Assembly (NCBI GenBank): GCA_029255685.2
Contig: CM055316.2
Location: forward strand, 69,331,237-69,395,236
Source of the DNA: Silene conica
Taxonomy: Eukaryota; Streptophyta; Magnoliopsida; Caryophyllales; Caryophyllaceae
Length of the DNA: 64,000 nucleotides
Reading direction: 5' to 3'
This document shows, piece by piece, positions 23,046-34,436 of this stretch; the first letter of the stretch is position 1; every line of letters begins with the position of its first letter. The notes under the pieces were generated by a model that had not been told where the DNA came from, ran no database searches, and saw only the letters and a program-made list of their open reading frames with translations. The position numbers and the translations under genes were made by a program.

Positions 23046-23059
23046 GCTCTGATACCACT
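23046..23059 (-). promoter_or_regulatory. Primer-binding site for tRNA-Met (Copia element)
   Basis: On the minus strand AGTGGTATCAGAGC follows the LTR end directly. TGGTATCAGAGC matches the 3' end of initiator tRNA-Met, the usual primer of plant Copia elements, and fixes the element on the minus strand. Confidence 0.9.
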
Positions 23060-24338
23060 TGATGGAAACTAAGTTCCTGATTTTATACTCAAATCTAATG
23101 TGAGTTTTGTTTCTTTAAGTTTAGGTTATAAAACTTAATAAGATCTTATGCATGCATGATGATATCATAAGATGTGATTGTCCTTACATTGGTTTTAGAA
23201 GGTTTATACTCAATAATCACCTATTATATGAGTCTTCAAATAACCGAAATACCCTTATAATGATCTAACAAAAATCGTCTCCAAAAGATACGTATCAAGG
23301 ACCCGATCTCAAACTAAGACTAGTTTTGTTACTAGAAAAATAGAATTAGTATACTAGAAATGCAATATTATTACTCTTAATATTATTAGTTATTGGAAAT
23401 AATGTTTACTTAGAAAGGTAACGTTCTTAATATTGCTAGTATGAAGGAGGTTGTAGTATTATATGAGTGTAAGCATCAACCAAGAACTAGTATGGAATGG
23501 AATGTGTAGTGTGTATTTAAGGAGCAACATTTAGCTTGTTGCTCACTCTTGGTCGGCTTTCTCATGCCCACAATGGCCTATGCATGCCTTTCTTTCACTT
23601 ACACAAAGGCAGGAATATGCCTTACACATTCCTTACACTCTTACACACTTATTACTTACACACACAATCACTTTGCACACACAACCTCTATACATACTCT
23701 ATACTACACGGCTGAAATGAGGTTAATATTGACCCCATTTTATCTTTGTCAATTGTGTTAATTTATAACATGTCACACATGTTTCATAACACATGACCCA
23801 ATTTGTTAATTATGCAATTTTAACTAGTAAAATCCATAATTTACAAATTTATTACATTTAAATAATTATACTAATAATTCGAAATTATTATTGTACAAAA
23901 AATGTAATATCATAATTTAATTACAACTCTTTGTAATTTTATGATCAACCGTGTTCATTCTCAATTTAATCGTTTCCCAAACGAATAAATAAAAACCGAG
24001 TAATAAAACGATTTTATTACTTTGACTATTATTATTATAATCCCATTACAAAATATTCGTCATGTAAAATTATTTCCAAATTTCTAGTTATTAATTAATT
24101 CGTATCCAATACGATATTAATTAATTATTCCATTGAGACGAAATTCCCTAAAGATATGACCTTAAGGGATCAATTGATCACCACCATCATATGACGATAA
24201 TGTCAAACTCTAGACAGCCAATCATTATCGTTAAATGTTGATCAGTTGACTTCAAAAGAGTAACACTCCCAGTTGTGTTTCATTCAAATGAGTTTTAATT
24301 ATGTCAACACACTATTGTCGAGGACACTTCCTCCAACA
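23060..24338 (-). repeat. 5' LTR of the Copia TR-GAG-like element
   Basis: 1279-bp partner of 4015-5287. On the minus strand it starts TGTTGGAGGAAGTGTCC at 24338 and ends TTTCCATCA at 23060. The right flank TTAAG (24339-24343) completes the target duplication and joins MULE exon sequence. Confidence 0.92.
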
Positions 24339-24343
24339 TTAAG

Positions 24344-25331
24344 GAGGGTAGACACAACCAGACACCGGGTCCCGGACACCTTATTGAAATTGAGGGTGGA
24401 ACTCAGCCCGTCTCCCTTCCCCCGTCGGCGGCTGCTCAGCACTGATGCCGACCCGCTAGCAGAAACAAGTGAACCCCGACGCTTGTATGTCATTTCAGGC
24501 CCGCCCTGTGCGCCAAGCTTCCTCTTCACACCAGTTTTCGGGGTCGGGGTTCTGAAAGAAGTCGGGGTACTCATCAACCGCTGCCTGAATGAAGCAACCC
24601 TTCCCAACACCTCATCCCTGCACTTTTTAATATCACTAAGCATGAGGATAGCTACAATTTCCGCGCGGTACAGCTCAATGTTTCCCATGTCACCTAAACC
24701 ACACTCAAAAGGCGAACCACTGTAAAACATCATGTGCAGCATCAGGTATACCCCGCAGTCGTTCTTAATGAACCCTACACCTTGCCATTTAAAAGGCACG
24801 TTGACCAACTTAAACTCGCTGACCCCTGATGCTCTCTCGATATTATTGAGCTCGAGGTAGTTGCCCATCACATCAGCCTGCCCATCGCACAAACACGAAG
24901 TTACGTAAGATTACGTATAGATATACACAGTAGTAAAAAGACGAACAGAACGAGAAAGGATTGCATACAACGAGCCGTGCGATTCCGCCATACGGTAGCT
25001 TTTCAATGTCTTCATCATAATTTCGGTTGTCCAGAAACTCCACCTGCTGCGAAATGAAGTTTATGCATGCGCACAACAATAGTGATCATTATTGGCTGTC
25101 AATACTGGAATAAAGACCTGCAAACCAAACAAGCAAAATACATCAGAACGATAAATTGTGAGTATTTTATATGATATGTTGGCAAGATTGGACAGAGAAA
25201 TACCATGTCAGCTCCAAGATTAAAGGGGGAGGAACAGTGTTCAATCCACGTTCCAAATGTTCAGTACATCTCAGAAGTCAGCTTTTCTCGTTCCACATCG
25301 TCCTTGGCTTTCCGTAGTGCAAGGCAGTGAG
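24344..25331 (-). pseudogene. First Ulp1 (C48) protease domain of the MULE gene
   Basis: Three exons on the minus strand: 25331-25204, 25117-24969 and 24877-24344, joined by short GT..AG introns. The catalytic set is present: His (codon 25084-25082, Asn-Asp-His-Tyr-Cys), Asp (25031-25029, Phe-Leu-Asp-Asn), Gln (24784-24782, Lys-Trp-Gln-Gly) and Cys (24757-24755, Asn-Asp-Cys-Gly-Val-Tyr). A basic Ser/Arg-rich tail with Lys-Arg-Lys and Ser-Arg-Arg-Arg follows, a possible nuclear signal. Then the frame passes through the Copia target site into the second Ulp1-like domain at 4009. Lesions are a TGA at 25263-25261 and a one-base loss near 25080. In plants this family cleaves SUMO precursors or conjugates; here it is transposon-borne. 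Confidence 0.75.
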
Positions 25332-25374
25332 CTGACCATGGAGGTAAACGTACAAAAGTGTTAGCCCCAAAGGA

Positions 25375-25951
25375 GATTCACAGATAAATATTTGTGTAAC
25401 TCCATACTCTGATAGGTGTGACTCCATACTATGAAATGTGTAACTCCTTACAATCACATGTGTAACTCCATAAGGGCACTCCACTACACTACATGTGTAA
25501 CTCCATACTCTGATATGTGAGACTCCACTACACTACATGTATAACTCCATACTCTGATAGGTGTAACTCCTTAAAAGCACATGGGTAACTCCATACTGAT
25601 ATATGTGTAACTCCATAAGGGGACTCCACTACACTAGAGGGGTAACTCCATACTCTGATATGTGAGACTCCACTACACTACATGTATAACTCCATACTCT
25701 GATAGGTGTAACTCCTTACAAGCACATGGGTAACACCATACTAATATATGTGTAACTCCATAAGGGGACTCCACTACACTACAGGTGTAACTCCATACTA
25801 TGATTTGTGGAACTCCACTACACTACAGGTGTAACTCCATCCCAGTAATTGTGAAACTCCATCCTGGTATCAGACAATAGAGTTCCTCACATCATGCAAT
25901 GCGATTTCACACACCAACCTGGACTTACACTGTCAAAACTATGGAGTTATA
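25375..25951. repeat. Array of GTGTAACTCCAT motifs in a Ulp1 intron, split by the Gypsy element
   Basis: More than a dozen copies of GTGTAACTCCAT or close variants, many in a composite of about 100 bp that includes GGGGACTCCACTACACTA and CATACTCTGATA. The array lies in the intron between the exon near 51.0-51.1 kb and the exon at 25331. The Gypsy insertion falls at its right edge; a remnant (CTATGGAGTCCCAC) continues at 50978. Confidence 0.88.
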
Positions 25952-25956
25952 ACGTC

Positions 25957-28312
25957 TGTAATACCTGTAATTTTATTATAATATTTCTTTTAATTATTGG
26001 ACGTATGGATGGTTATTCGAACGTTTATATTCGATAATTAACTTACCGAATTAGTATCGTTACGTTTTATACGTTGTTTGTAATGGTCGAGTATACGAAT
26101 TAGGAAGATATCGTGTTTACATGTTTAAGTTAAGTACGGAGTCGAAGGTAGTGGGCCTCGAAGGGCGTGCCTTAGTGCAGCCCAATGCCATATCACGTCA
26201 TTTCACTAACACAACACAAAACTCCCTCCACCTTCTAAAATTAACTATACGTTCTAAACCCTAACCCTAAACAACAACTAATACGTAACACCTCACAAAA
26301 CCTCTTTATCGCCACCTTGTATAACCCCTCCTTAATCCTTTTTTCTGACCTAGTCGACATACTATTGTCTCACCTCCTCACTTCCGCTACTTCAGGGATT
26401 TGGAAAGGAAGCCTACGTGGTGGGTTAGGGTGGTCAGGGCCGCCGGAATTCATAGAGTATAAGGTATGGTCATCCTCGGAATGTTTACTGTTCGTCTGTC
26501 CAATTCTATGCGTTGTTAATCAGTCGTATATACCTGTTATACTTGTTGATTTTTGCATATTTGTAGTCTAGGATGTTTAGTAGTCATGTAGGAACCATGG
26601 GGGAGTCGTCGTTGACCGCCAGGACCGCTGTCTACGGTGGTTTTAGTCGCTGGTTTCCAACACGCGTTTTAATTTCAGAACAGAGTCGTGAGGGGATGAA
26701 GTTTGTGTTGTTTTTGAGTCACCGTCAGTTCATGGTTGGAATAGGTAGTAGGGTATCTGGGAAGGTGGTCACCGAGGGATTGGATTGGTGGTTCTCACGG
26801 TGGTTCGAAGGGTTCATGGTGGTTATTGTGGTGGGTTTCGTAAGGTGGGTCTGTACCATGTCAAAACAGAGGAAACAAGGTAGTGCGTGACTGATGGGTT
26901 TTATAGCGGTTGCTTTAGGTGATGATGTGGTGTCGACAGCCACCGATGGCTTCCCTGGTACCACCGCAGTACAGAGTCGAGTCTGGTGGTGTCGCAGGCG
27001 AAGTCGGTGGTGGAGGTTGGTGTTAGCGGTGGTGTTTTTAGAGGGGGTTGGTCACGGTTTTGGGCAAAAATGGTTGTTCATGTTGGCGTGTTGTTGGGTG
27101 TGCTACTCTTTACGTTTGTCAGTGTTGTTGTTTCATATTTTATTAATTATTAGTGAGGTTGTTTAACATTAATAATACTATTAGTTCTAAATTGTTGTAT
27201 TGTTAATTTATTATGAATTTATAATGGTATATGTCATATGTATATGTGTTATTATTAGTACTAATCATATTATTAGAAATCGTTAAGGTTAATTTTATTG
27301 ATAATGAACATTGTGATTATTATTAATTACTTACTTATGTTGTTGTTGTTATTCATTTACGAGTGTGCGTTTCATTAATATCACTATTATTAATATTGTT
27401 ACTTGAGTATTACTATTCGTATATGAGTTATATAAATGGTTGTTTTGGGGCAAGGTTACTATTTCGGGTAGTTTCTATTTCGGGAAACTTTCCATGTTTG
27501 GGAAGTTATTATATTTAGCATTTCGTTATTATTCTGAATATACGGGTTAAGTGAAGAGTTGTAATCGTTAAATATTATATGTTTAGGTGACGGTTTTCAC
27601 GTGGAGTAATTCTAACAGCGGTTGACTGCCATTCTACAATTCGAGGTAGGGGAATATCTATGTTTGTAAGTGTGACCTGACATGAGGTTACTCGTTATCT
27701 GGTTGATATATTTACTTGTGATATATATTGTGATTGGATGTTTATTGATTATCGTGGAGAATGGGTCTTGTGAAATGGGTCTTGTGATATGGGTCTTGTG
27801 ATAAGGGACTTGTGATATGGCCATGGGAGGAGTGGTGTGATGGAGGTGAAGTGGATGACGGAATGAGGTGGATATGGCGTGGAGTGATTTTTGGGTCTTG
27901 TGATATGGAGGCGGAGTGGTGTACTGATCTTTTATATTTCATGTCTTATTATATGTCTTCCTACTCAACCTCGAGGTTGACCCTGTGTATTCGTGTGACA
28001 CCTACGATGATCCGGAATGGGGAGTAGATTCTACAGGAATGAGACAGACGAGGTAGGAGCAGGGACGGGAATGTGAGATGCAGACTTGGGACTGACTTAG
28101 TATTATATCGCTTGTAGAGTAGTCATCAGTTGTACTTTTAATTCTGTTGCGTAGTTCCTGTAACATCAAAGTTTAAATTTTATCTATTCTATATAAAGTA
28201 CTTTGTATTGTTTTACTTTGCTATTCACTACCTCGGACATTCCGAGATGGTAACAGCTCTATTTATTTGAGAATGTCTTGCTAAAGGCTCTTGAATAAAT
28301 GGGGGTGTTACA
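25957..28312 (+). repeat. 5' LTR of the outer Gypsy element
   Basis: 2356 bp, TGTAATACCTG to GGTGTTACA. It contains a telobox-like AACCCTAACCCTAAAC near 26257, the open frames in it are matched at 48613-50967 and carry no domain, so I do not call genes. Near 27770-27910 the phrase GGGTCTTGTGATATG is repeated four to five times. Confidence 0.93.
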
Positions 28313-28315
28313 AAG

Positions 28316-28329
28316 TGGTATCAGAGCGA
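28316..28329 (+). promoter_or_regulatory. Primer-binding site of the outer Gypsy element
   Basis: TGGTATCAGAGCGA, three bases after the LTR end, matches the 3' end of initiator tRNA-Met. Confidence 0.88.
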
Positions 28330-29550
28330 ACGATCCTCAGGCCTAAATCAAATGAATAATAATGAACGTAGGAAGAGTCTAATAAAATGAACCCCGAGAT
28401 GAAACTGATAGGAGCCCCAAAAAGGAACGGGATGAGTTAGGGGCCCCCTCAAACCAAACCTGGGCCCTTTCTGTTCTGTCTCGGGAACCCAAAGAGAGTA
28501 ATTGAAGAGTGGGGTAGGCTATGTAATGACCTGGTTATATTGTGCTAACGTTCTTGCAGGAGAAGAATGAGGTAAGTCATATGTGAGTTCTAATTAAGGA
28601 TATGTGTGATATGAACTGTGGATTGATATGGATAAGTGAATTGAAATTATCAGAGTTCGGAGTTGTATTGGTTGGGCCATGATTAGAGTGACGTGATCAT
28701 ATGATTTTGATATTTTGAAGTGTTCATACGATTATCTGTTATTTAAATGACTATCGTTATTATATGATTTTGAGGTTTAACTTCTTGTAAGGATGAGTAA
28801 TTCTGTTGATCTTATTAGCATGTGCTATAGTGATCCATATTTAGTGATATGCGGAATGTGCTACCCCAAGCCATGAATGCTATATAGTTATGTGTTACAT
28901 AGATCTTAGTTAAAGTTACATGGCAATTTCTATTTACACACAATTAGTTTAGTTATAGAGTCATGTTTTAATAAGTGGCACCCTGGTGATTTCTGGTATA
29001 CATATTTACATCATATTATGTGGTGATTGTTACGATGGTAGGAACTAATACATTGTTCATACATGTATAACTATTGAATTATTTCGTGATGCTACTTCTC
29101 AATTTCGCAATCTTACCGACTTGTCGATGACAATCTCGGGTTGAAATAATGATGTTAATTTGGTACAATGTGATCCCAACGCTTCAAATGACATGTCAGC
29201 ATGCTCTGGAAAAATAATGGTTATATTTAAATGTGATAGTGTGAAGTGATTTTAAGGAGCACAAATTTTTGATAATTTTTTTTAGGATGTTATCTTGCTT
29301 GAGGGAGTTGCCATTTAAAATATGTCCTCCATATGTGTATGAGAATTTTGTGTATGATAACTTTCTGGATTAGCTTTTCAAAGTTTTGGTTTCATGTTAA
29401 AACGACTTATATTTTGAGAGAAATAAATATTTTAGTCGACAGTGGTCAGATTGTTACTGCACAGTCTCGTTTTGATCCATCCTGTTGTAAAAGAAATCAT
29501 TTAAAACTTGGTTATTGTTTATGCATAATTCCACCTCTACTGTTCAGAAT
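28330..29550. other. Internal region of the outer Gypsy element, left part
   Basis: About 1.2 kb between the primer site and the Athila insertion. I see no gag domain and no long open frame with a recognisable motif on either strand. Confidence 0.7.
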
Positions 29551-29781
29551 ATGCCTGATGAGCCCAAATTTGGTCATTATTTTCTCTTGTTTTCCTTTTA
29601 TTTCGATCCCGTTTCACCCCCGTTTGGCACGATTTCGCCCTTTTTGTACCCGATATCTCTCTTCTGCATGTTTGGTTGCTATGTTGTAGGACTTGGCGCG
29701 GGAATGAAGAAACGGGAGCAAAACGTGGTGAAATCCGGGCAAAATAAGAGGAAAGGAGCTGAAATGACAAAATGGGGTCCT

Positions 29782-30192
29782 CAGCCGGTCGGCCGGCAGC
29801 CGGTCCGCCGGCTGGGAGCCCCTATGCCTTGAATATTGAAGTGTTTTGCAGAAGTAGGAATTTGGGTCCCCAGCCGGTGGCCAACCGGCAGCCGGCTGAC
29901 CGGCTGGGACCCCCTCACCATTGCCTTCGTTGCTTTAAAGTCAGACCCGTGATTTCGCATCCCCAGCCGGTGGACAACCGGCGGCCGGTCCACCGGCTGG
30001 CAGTACCTGATCATGTTTCAAAATGAAGAATTTTCCAGAATTGAGCCAAAGGTCTCCCAGCCGGTACCCGACCGGCAGCCGGCCGGTCGGCTGAAGATCC
30101 AAGCCAAATCGAAGAAAAGAAGAGGAAAGTTCAGAAGTCCAAAATTGGACTCTCAGCCGGTCACAGACCGGCAGCCGGTCGACCGGTTGGGA
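29782..30192. repeat. Five GC-rich palindromes in U3 of the 5' Athila LTR
   Basis: Copies at 29782-29816, 29871-29909, 29961-30000, 30057-30094 and 30153-30192. Each opens CAGCCGGT, has a central CCGGCRGCCGG and closes ACCGGCTGG or a near variant. Arms are inverted repeats, so each can form a hairpin or cruciform. Spacer DNA between them is ordinary. Confidence 0.92.
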
Positions 30193-30216
30193 GTCGCTGT
30201 TCAGAAATTCGCGCAC

Positions 30217-30224
30217 TATATAAA
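30217..30224 (+). promoter_or_regulatory. TATA box of the Athila LTR
   Basis: TATATAAA within GCACTATATAAACCCGCGC, 25 bases after the last palindrome. The same box is in the 3' LTR at 44879-44886. Confidence 0.75.
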
Positions 30225-31235
30225 CCCGCGCTTAGTCTTTCATTAACACACTTCTTGATTACGTTACTTTGCACACTTTTCTAGGGTTTCGACTGTTTTG
30301 AATACTTAACACTTAGACTCAAAAACACTAAAAAATACTTTAATCTTATTTAGATCTTTACTTAATCTTTCATTATTAGTTAATCTCTCTAGAGGATTCT
30401 CCTTGAGTTTGTTTTGAAGCAATTGTAGAGGTTTTATTTTGGGTTGTATTTTGGGAGATTTGAAAGAATATTTCATCTTGTCATCCAAGCTACTTCCTTT
30501 CCCTTAGTTAATGGTATAATCTTCTTCATCTTTACTTTATCTTTGCATTTCCTTTAAGTTTTGCTTGTTCAATTGTTTACTCTTACTTAATCCATCATGT
30601 TTAGCATTTCCTCATCATTTGTTTACATATTTATGTTAGCCATGTGTGAGTAGTTCCCCTACTAGGGTTAGGGGTGTGCTTTGGTTTGTTGATAGCTATG
30701 AATCTTGTTTAGGGTTAATATTTGGTTCTCCTCTTTGCTAGGTTTTCATTTATGCATGTTACATATTTGATGAAATGTCTCAACGACGGTTGGACATGAT
30801 TCTCATTGTTGTTGGCCTTTGATGATAGTCTAGGGCTTTCATGGACATGTATGTATGTTAGGTTGGCCTTATTTGTAGCGAAAGCTAGGATAGGGATCGA
30901 TTTTAGGTGAGTCAAATCGATAGACGAGACAAACCTAGGCCTAGTATAGTGGAGACCTTAGATTCCCTTGCATGATTCGTTACCAACCTACCTTAGTACC
31001 CCCGACACCTTAGTATCTTTTATTCATCGATTTCATCTTGACACTTTTGCTTTAATTTATCTTTAGTAGTTGTTAATCAATCACAAACTTATTACCCAAC
31101 TCGAGCTCGAACTAGAACTTAAATATACAACTTCCCCACCGTCTTTTGGGTTCGACCCTAAATTATACTACTTAATTTGGGAGTTTATAAATTGTTTTTG
31201 GTGCCGGAATCGACGACAAAATCCGACCATCAAAA

Positions 31236-31253
31236 TGGCGCCGTTACCGGGGA
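31236..31253 (+). promoter_or_regulatory. Primer-binding site for tRNA-Asp (Athila)
   Basis: TGGCGCCGTTACCGGGGA, three bases after the LTR end, fits the 3' end of tRNA-Asp with one mismatch; this primer is characteristic of Athila elements. Confidence 0.88.
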
Positions 31254-31417
31254 CGGTGTTTAGAAGTTGTGTAGTTTAGTTTTAGTTTTAGTCTTGAGTT
31301 AGTTGAGCTTGTTTTTGTTTTGATCAAAGATTTGGTAGTTAATTGTAGAGTGCTTGTTTTATTGTTCACCCTAGTGTTTAACAAACACTAGGACGACTAA
31401 TTTGTTTGCTAAGTTTT

Positions 31418-32803
31418 ATGCCTAGGAGTGACTCTAACTCTTTGTTGTCATCTTCCGAACCGGAGAGGCTCTTTCGGGCCCTAAGGAGGAAGACTATTGC
31501 AAGGGTAAGAATTGCGTCCCAAGCATCCACTAGCCAAAACAACCCCTCTTCATCCGAAACACCAAGTCCCAACCAAAGCAATCCTAGCCCAACATCCGAC
31601 AATTTTGACAATCCATTTTATCAATCACCACCACAATCACCACACTTTCCAAACAACCATCCAATTCACATAATGGCCGCTCTTCGTGATCATAACCGGC
31701 CCAATCACAATGACACCACCAATCCAATCAACTTCGGGGTCCTTGTTCCTCAAAATTTCGAAATACACCCTTCGCAAATGAGTTCAATCGAAAAGAATGC
31801 CTTTAGCGGGGCTTCCCACGAAGATGCTCATGGGCACTTGAGAAAGTTCAAGGGTAAAGTCGCAATGATAAAGAAAACCGGAGTACCCGAGGAGAAACTA
31901 AGGCTTATGCTTTTCCCCTATTCCTTAACCGACAAGGCGGATAGGTGGTTAAATGTCCATGCTCCAAATACATTCACCACATGGGACGACTTGGCAACGA
32001 CTTTCCTTGCCAAGTACTACCCATCCTCCAAGACCGCGATGCTCCGGAATGAGATAACTCAGTTTCAACAAGACGAGGGAGAATCTTTGGGAGAAGCTTG
32101 GGATAGATACCAAGATTTGCTAGCCAAGTGCCCACACCACGGGATACCACCTTGGTACACAACCCAAACTTTTTTTCAAACTCTTCTCTCCCGGACTAAA
32201 GAAATGGTTAATGCATCGGCGGGTGGTAGCTTTGACCACTTGCCACATGAGGAAGGAACGGAACTCATCAAGAAGATTGTTGATTCGGAGGAAAACTATG
32301 GTACTAGGGGGAATGTCTTGAGGAAGAGTAGTAAGTACCCTAGTGAGCACCTTTCCAATGCTAAGTCAAACGAAGAAACCAACGCTAAATTGGACATGTT
32401 AACCAAGAAATTGGAAGAGTTGACTAAGGGCTCCACTACCAAAGAAACCAAGAGCAATGTCCCGGGGATGTACAAAGTAAATAGTGTTGCCACATGTGAT
32501 TTATGCGGAGGAAATGGGCACACATTTGAAGTTTGTGCAAACAACTCAATTGAGGGAAGTGGAAGTGAGGAAGAATTGTATGCTTTTCAAGCATTCAACA
32601 ATCCTAGAAACCAAAATACTTTCAACCCCAATTCAAACTACTATCACCAAGGGATAAGAGGTAGTCCTTATATGAGTTACAAGAGCACCAATGTGTTGAA
32701 TCCTCATCAAATTCAACAACCTCAAGTGCAAAACCCCCCCGGTTTTCAACCAAGGGGAGGAAACTTCAACCCGAGAAACAATTTCAACAACAACAATTTC
32801 TAA
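31418..32803 (+). pseudogene. gag: Athila gag, N-terminal and capsid part, ended by a nonsense codon
   Basis: The ATG at 31418 follows the primer site by about 165 bases. An Arg/Ser-rich N-terminus is followed by the retrotransposon gag (capsid) domain around 31780-32290 (Phe-Ser-Gly.. then Ala-Asp-Arg-Trp-Leu, Leu-Ala-Lys-Tyr-Tyr-Pro, Glu-Ser-Leu-Gly-Glu-Ala-Trp-Asp-Arg-Tyr). A CCHC knuckle (Cys-x2-Cys-x4-His-x4-Cys) sits near 32497-32540. The frame then enters an Asn/Gln-rich stretch and stops at a TAA (32801-32803). The same frame stays open on the other side of this codon up to 34436, so the stop is most simply a C-to-T change of a Gln codon in a single long gag-pol frame. Confidence 0.9.
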
Positions 32804-34436
32804 CAAGGCAACCAATCTAATCAAGCCAATCAAGGCTTTCAACAAGGTTTCAATGATCCAAACTTCAACCCCAATTTCCAAAACAACCAAAATCCACAAA
32901 ATTTCAATCCAAATTTAAACAACAACCCAAACTACAACCAACACCAAAACCAAAGCTTCAATCCACCACCATTTCAAAACAACCCCAATCAAAATCAAAC
33001 CAACTACAACCACAACCCACAAAATCCCAACAACCCAAATTACAATCAAAATTTCAACCAAAACTTTCCACCAAACAATCAAGGCCAAAACTTCAACAAT
33101 CAAGTTCCGAAGGGCAACTCTCAAGGTGGGGGTGCAAGGAATGATTATGGATTCCCCTTGCCCCTCACCAATGCACCTCACCAAGATACTAGTGATTCCC
33201 AAGTGGGTGAGTTATTGAAGCTTGTCAAGAACATGCAAGCAACTCATACCCAAGAGATGGCTAATTTGAAGAGTGCCAACCAAAGGGAGATACGGGAAAT
33301 GGAGGCTCGAGTTGCCTCTCAAGCTCTAGCCAATCCACAAAGGCCACCGGGCGGCTTCTCTGCCCAAGGTCAAAGTTCCAAAGATGCATCGCACAATCAC
33401 CAAGCACATGCGGTGATTTTGAGAAGTGGAACGGAGCTAGAAGACCCGTACAAAGACTACAATTATGGTGAAGATGAGCCTATCTTAGAACTTGTGAAAG
33501 ACAAAGGAAAAGAATTTGATGGTGGCAATTCAAGGGATGATGACTTTTATGTGGAGGACCTCCCTTATGAGGAGAAAGAAGATGAAGTTATCTTGGAGGA
33601 GGTGGATGCTAGACAAGAGGAGTTGGTTCCACAACCAACTACTAAGGTAACAAACAAACCAACACCCACCAAGGTACTATCTAACCCTCAACCAACTAGC
33701 TTGCCTTATCCTTCAAGGGCTTTGAAGGGAAAGGAAAACTTCAAGTTCACAAATTTTTGTAAAATGATTGAAAAACTTGAAGTGACTCTTCCCTTTACGG
33801 AGGTGATATTGAATATGCCAACTTACTCCAAATTTTTAAAAGAAATCTTGTCGGGCAAGAGAACCTTGGGTGACCAAGAAGTAATGGCTATGAGGGAGGA
33901 GTGTAGTGCACTTCTCCTCCAAAAGGAGCCAAAGAAACTTGGTGATCCGGGGAGTTTCTCTATCCCTTGCATAGTTGGTGGCATTCCAATCTCTCGTGCC
34001 CTTTGTGATTTAGGAGCTAGTGTAAGTGTACTTCCTTTGAAAGTTGCAAAAAGAATTGGCTTGAATGATTTAGTTCCTACAAGTATCACCCTCCAATTGG
34101 CGGATAGGTCCGTCAAGCGCCCTTTGGGAGTGCTTGAGGATGTACCCGTCAAAGTGGGTAAGCATTTGATTCCCGCCGATTTTGTTGTCCTTGATATCCT
34201 GGAGGATAGCCACACTCCCATCATCCTTGGTAGGCCTTTCTTGGCTACCGGAGGCGTCTTGATAGACGTTAAGAATGGGCGGCTCACCTTTAGAGTTGGG
34301 GATGACAAAATTGAGTTTAATCTACCTACTATGATGAAAGGTCCAAAGCATGATGAGGCATTTACATTGGACATTGTGGAGCAAGTGGTAAGGGAGATGG
34401 TAGAGATGGAAGAAGAGGAGGAAGGCCACATGGAAC
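32804..34436 (+). pseudogene. Athila gag C-terminal Asn/Gln-rich region and aspartic protease
   Basis: Same reading frame as the gag upstream of the TAA. To about 33120 it is strongly enriched in Asn, Gln, Pro and Phe. It continues through an acidic linker to the protease: Leu-Cys-Asp-Leu-Gly-Ala-Ser-Val-Ser-Val-Leu-Pro (catalytic Asp codon 34007-34009), then Ile-Ile-Leu-Gly-Arg-Pro-Phe-Leu-Ala-Thr. The acidic Glu run at 34400-34430 is cut by the Copia solo LTR after 34436. The protease normally processes the polyprotein inside the particle. Confidence 0.88.

Larger units (their letters stand above)
4015..24338 (-). mobile_element. Non-autonomous Ty1/Copia element with gag only (TR-GAG-like)
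   Basis: Two LTRs (4015-5287 and 23060-24338) flank the element, and the 5-bp target duplication TTAAG is at 4010-4014 and 24339-24343. On the minus strand the LTR starts TGTTGGAGG and ends in CA. The tRNA-Met primer site lies just inside the 23060 LTR and a polypurine tract just inside the other. The only coding capacity is a Copia gag with a zinc knuckle; no protease, integrase, reverse transcriptase or RNase H is visible. A CACTA transposon (8817-20081) splits the gag. Without the CACTA the element is about 9 kb. Confidence 0.9.
29556..31232 (+). repeat. 5' LTR of the Athila element
   Basis: 1677 bp. It carries five GC-rich palindromes in U3 (29782-30192) directly upstream of a TATA box (TATATAAA, 30217-30224), which marks the likely transcription start near 30250. 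Downstream there is a long R/U5 with no coding potential. Confidence 0.95.

Noticed and set aside
26256..26272. AACCCTAACCCTAAAC, telomere-like
   Set aside because: Only two units, inside an LTR and copied in the other LTR; a telobox-like site at most, not an interstitial telomere.
26317..27166. Open frames inside the Gypsy LTRs, repeated at 48972-49821
   Set aside because: Their duplication simply follows the LTR pair; no recognisable domain and composition of ordinary LTR DNA.
29772..30216. Open frames with Gln-Pro-Val-Asp-Arg-Leu-Pro repeats on both strands (also at 38675-39206 and 44425-44908)
   Set aside because: They arise from the GC-rich palindromes, which lack stops on either strand; no start context or conserved domain.
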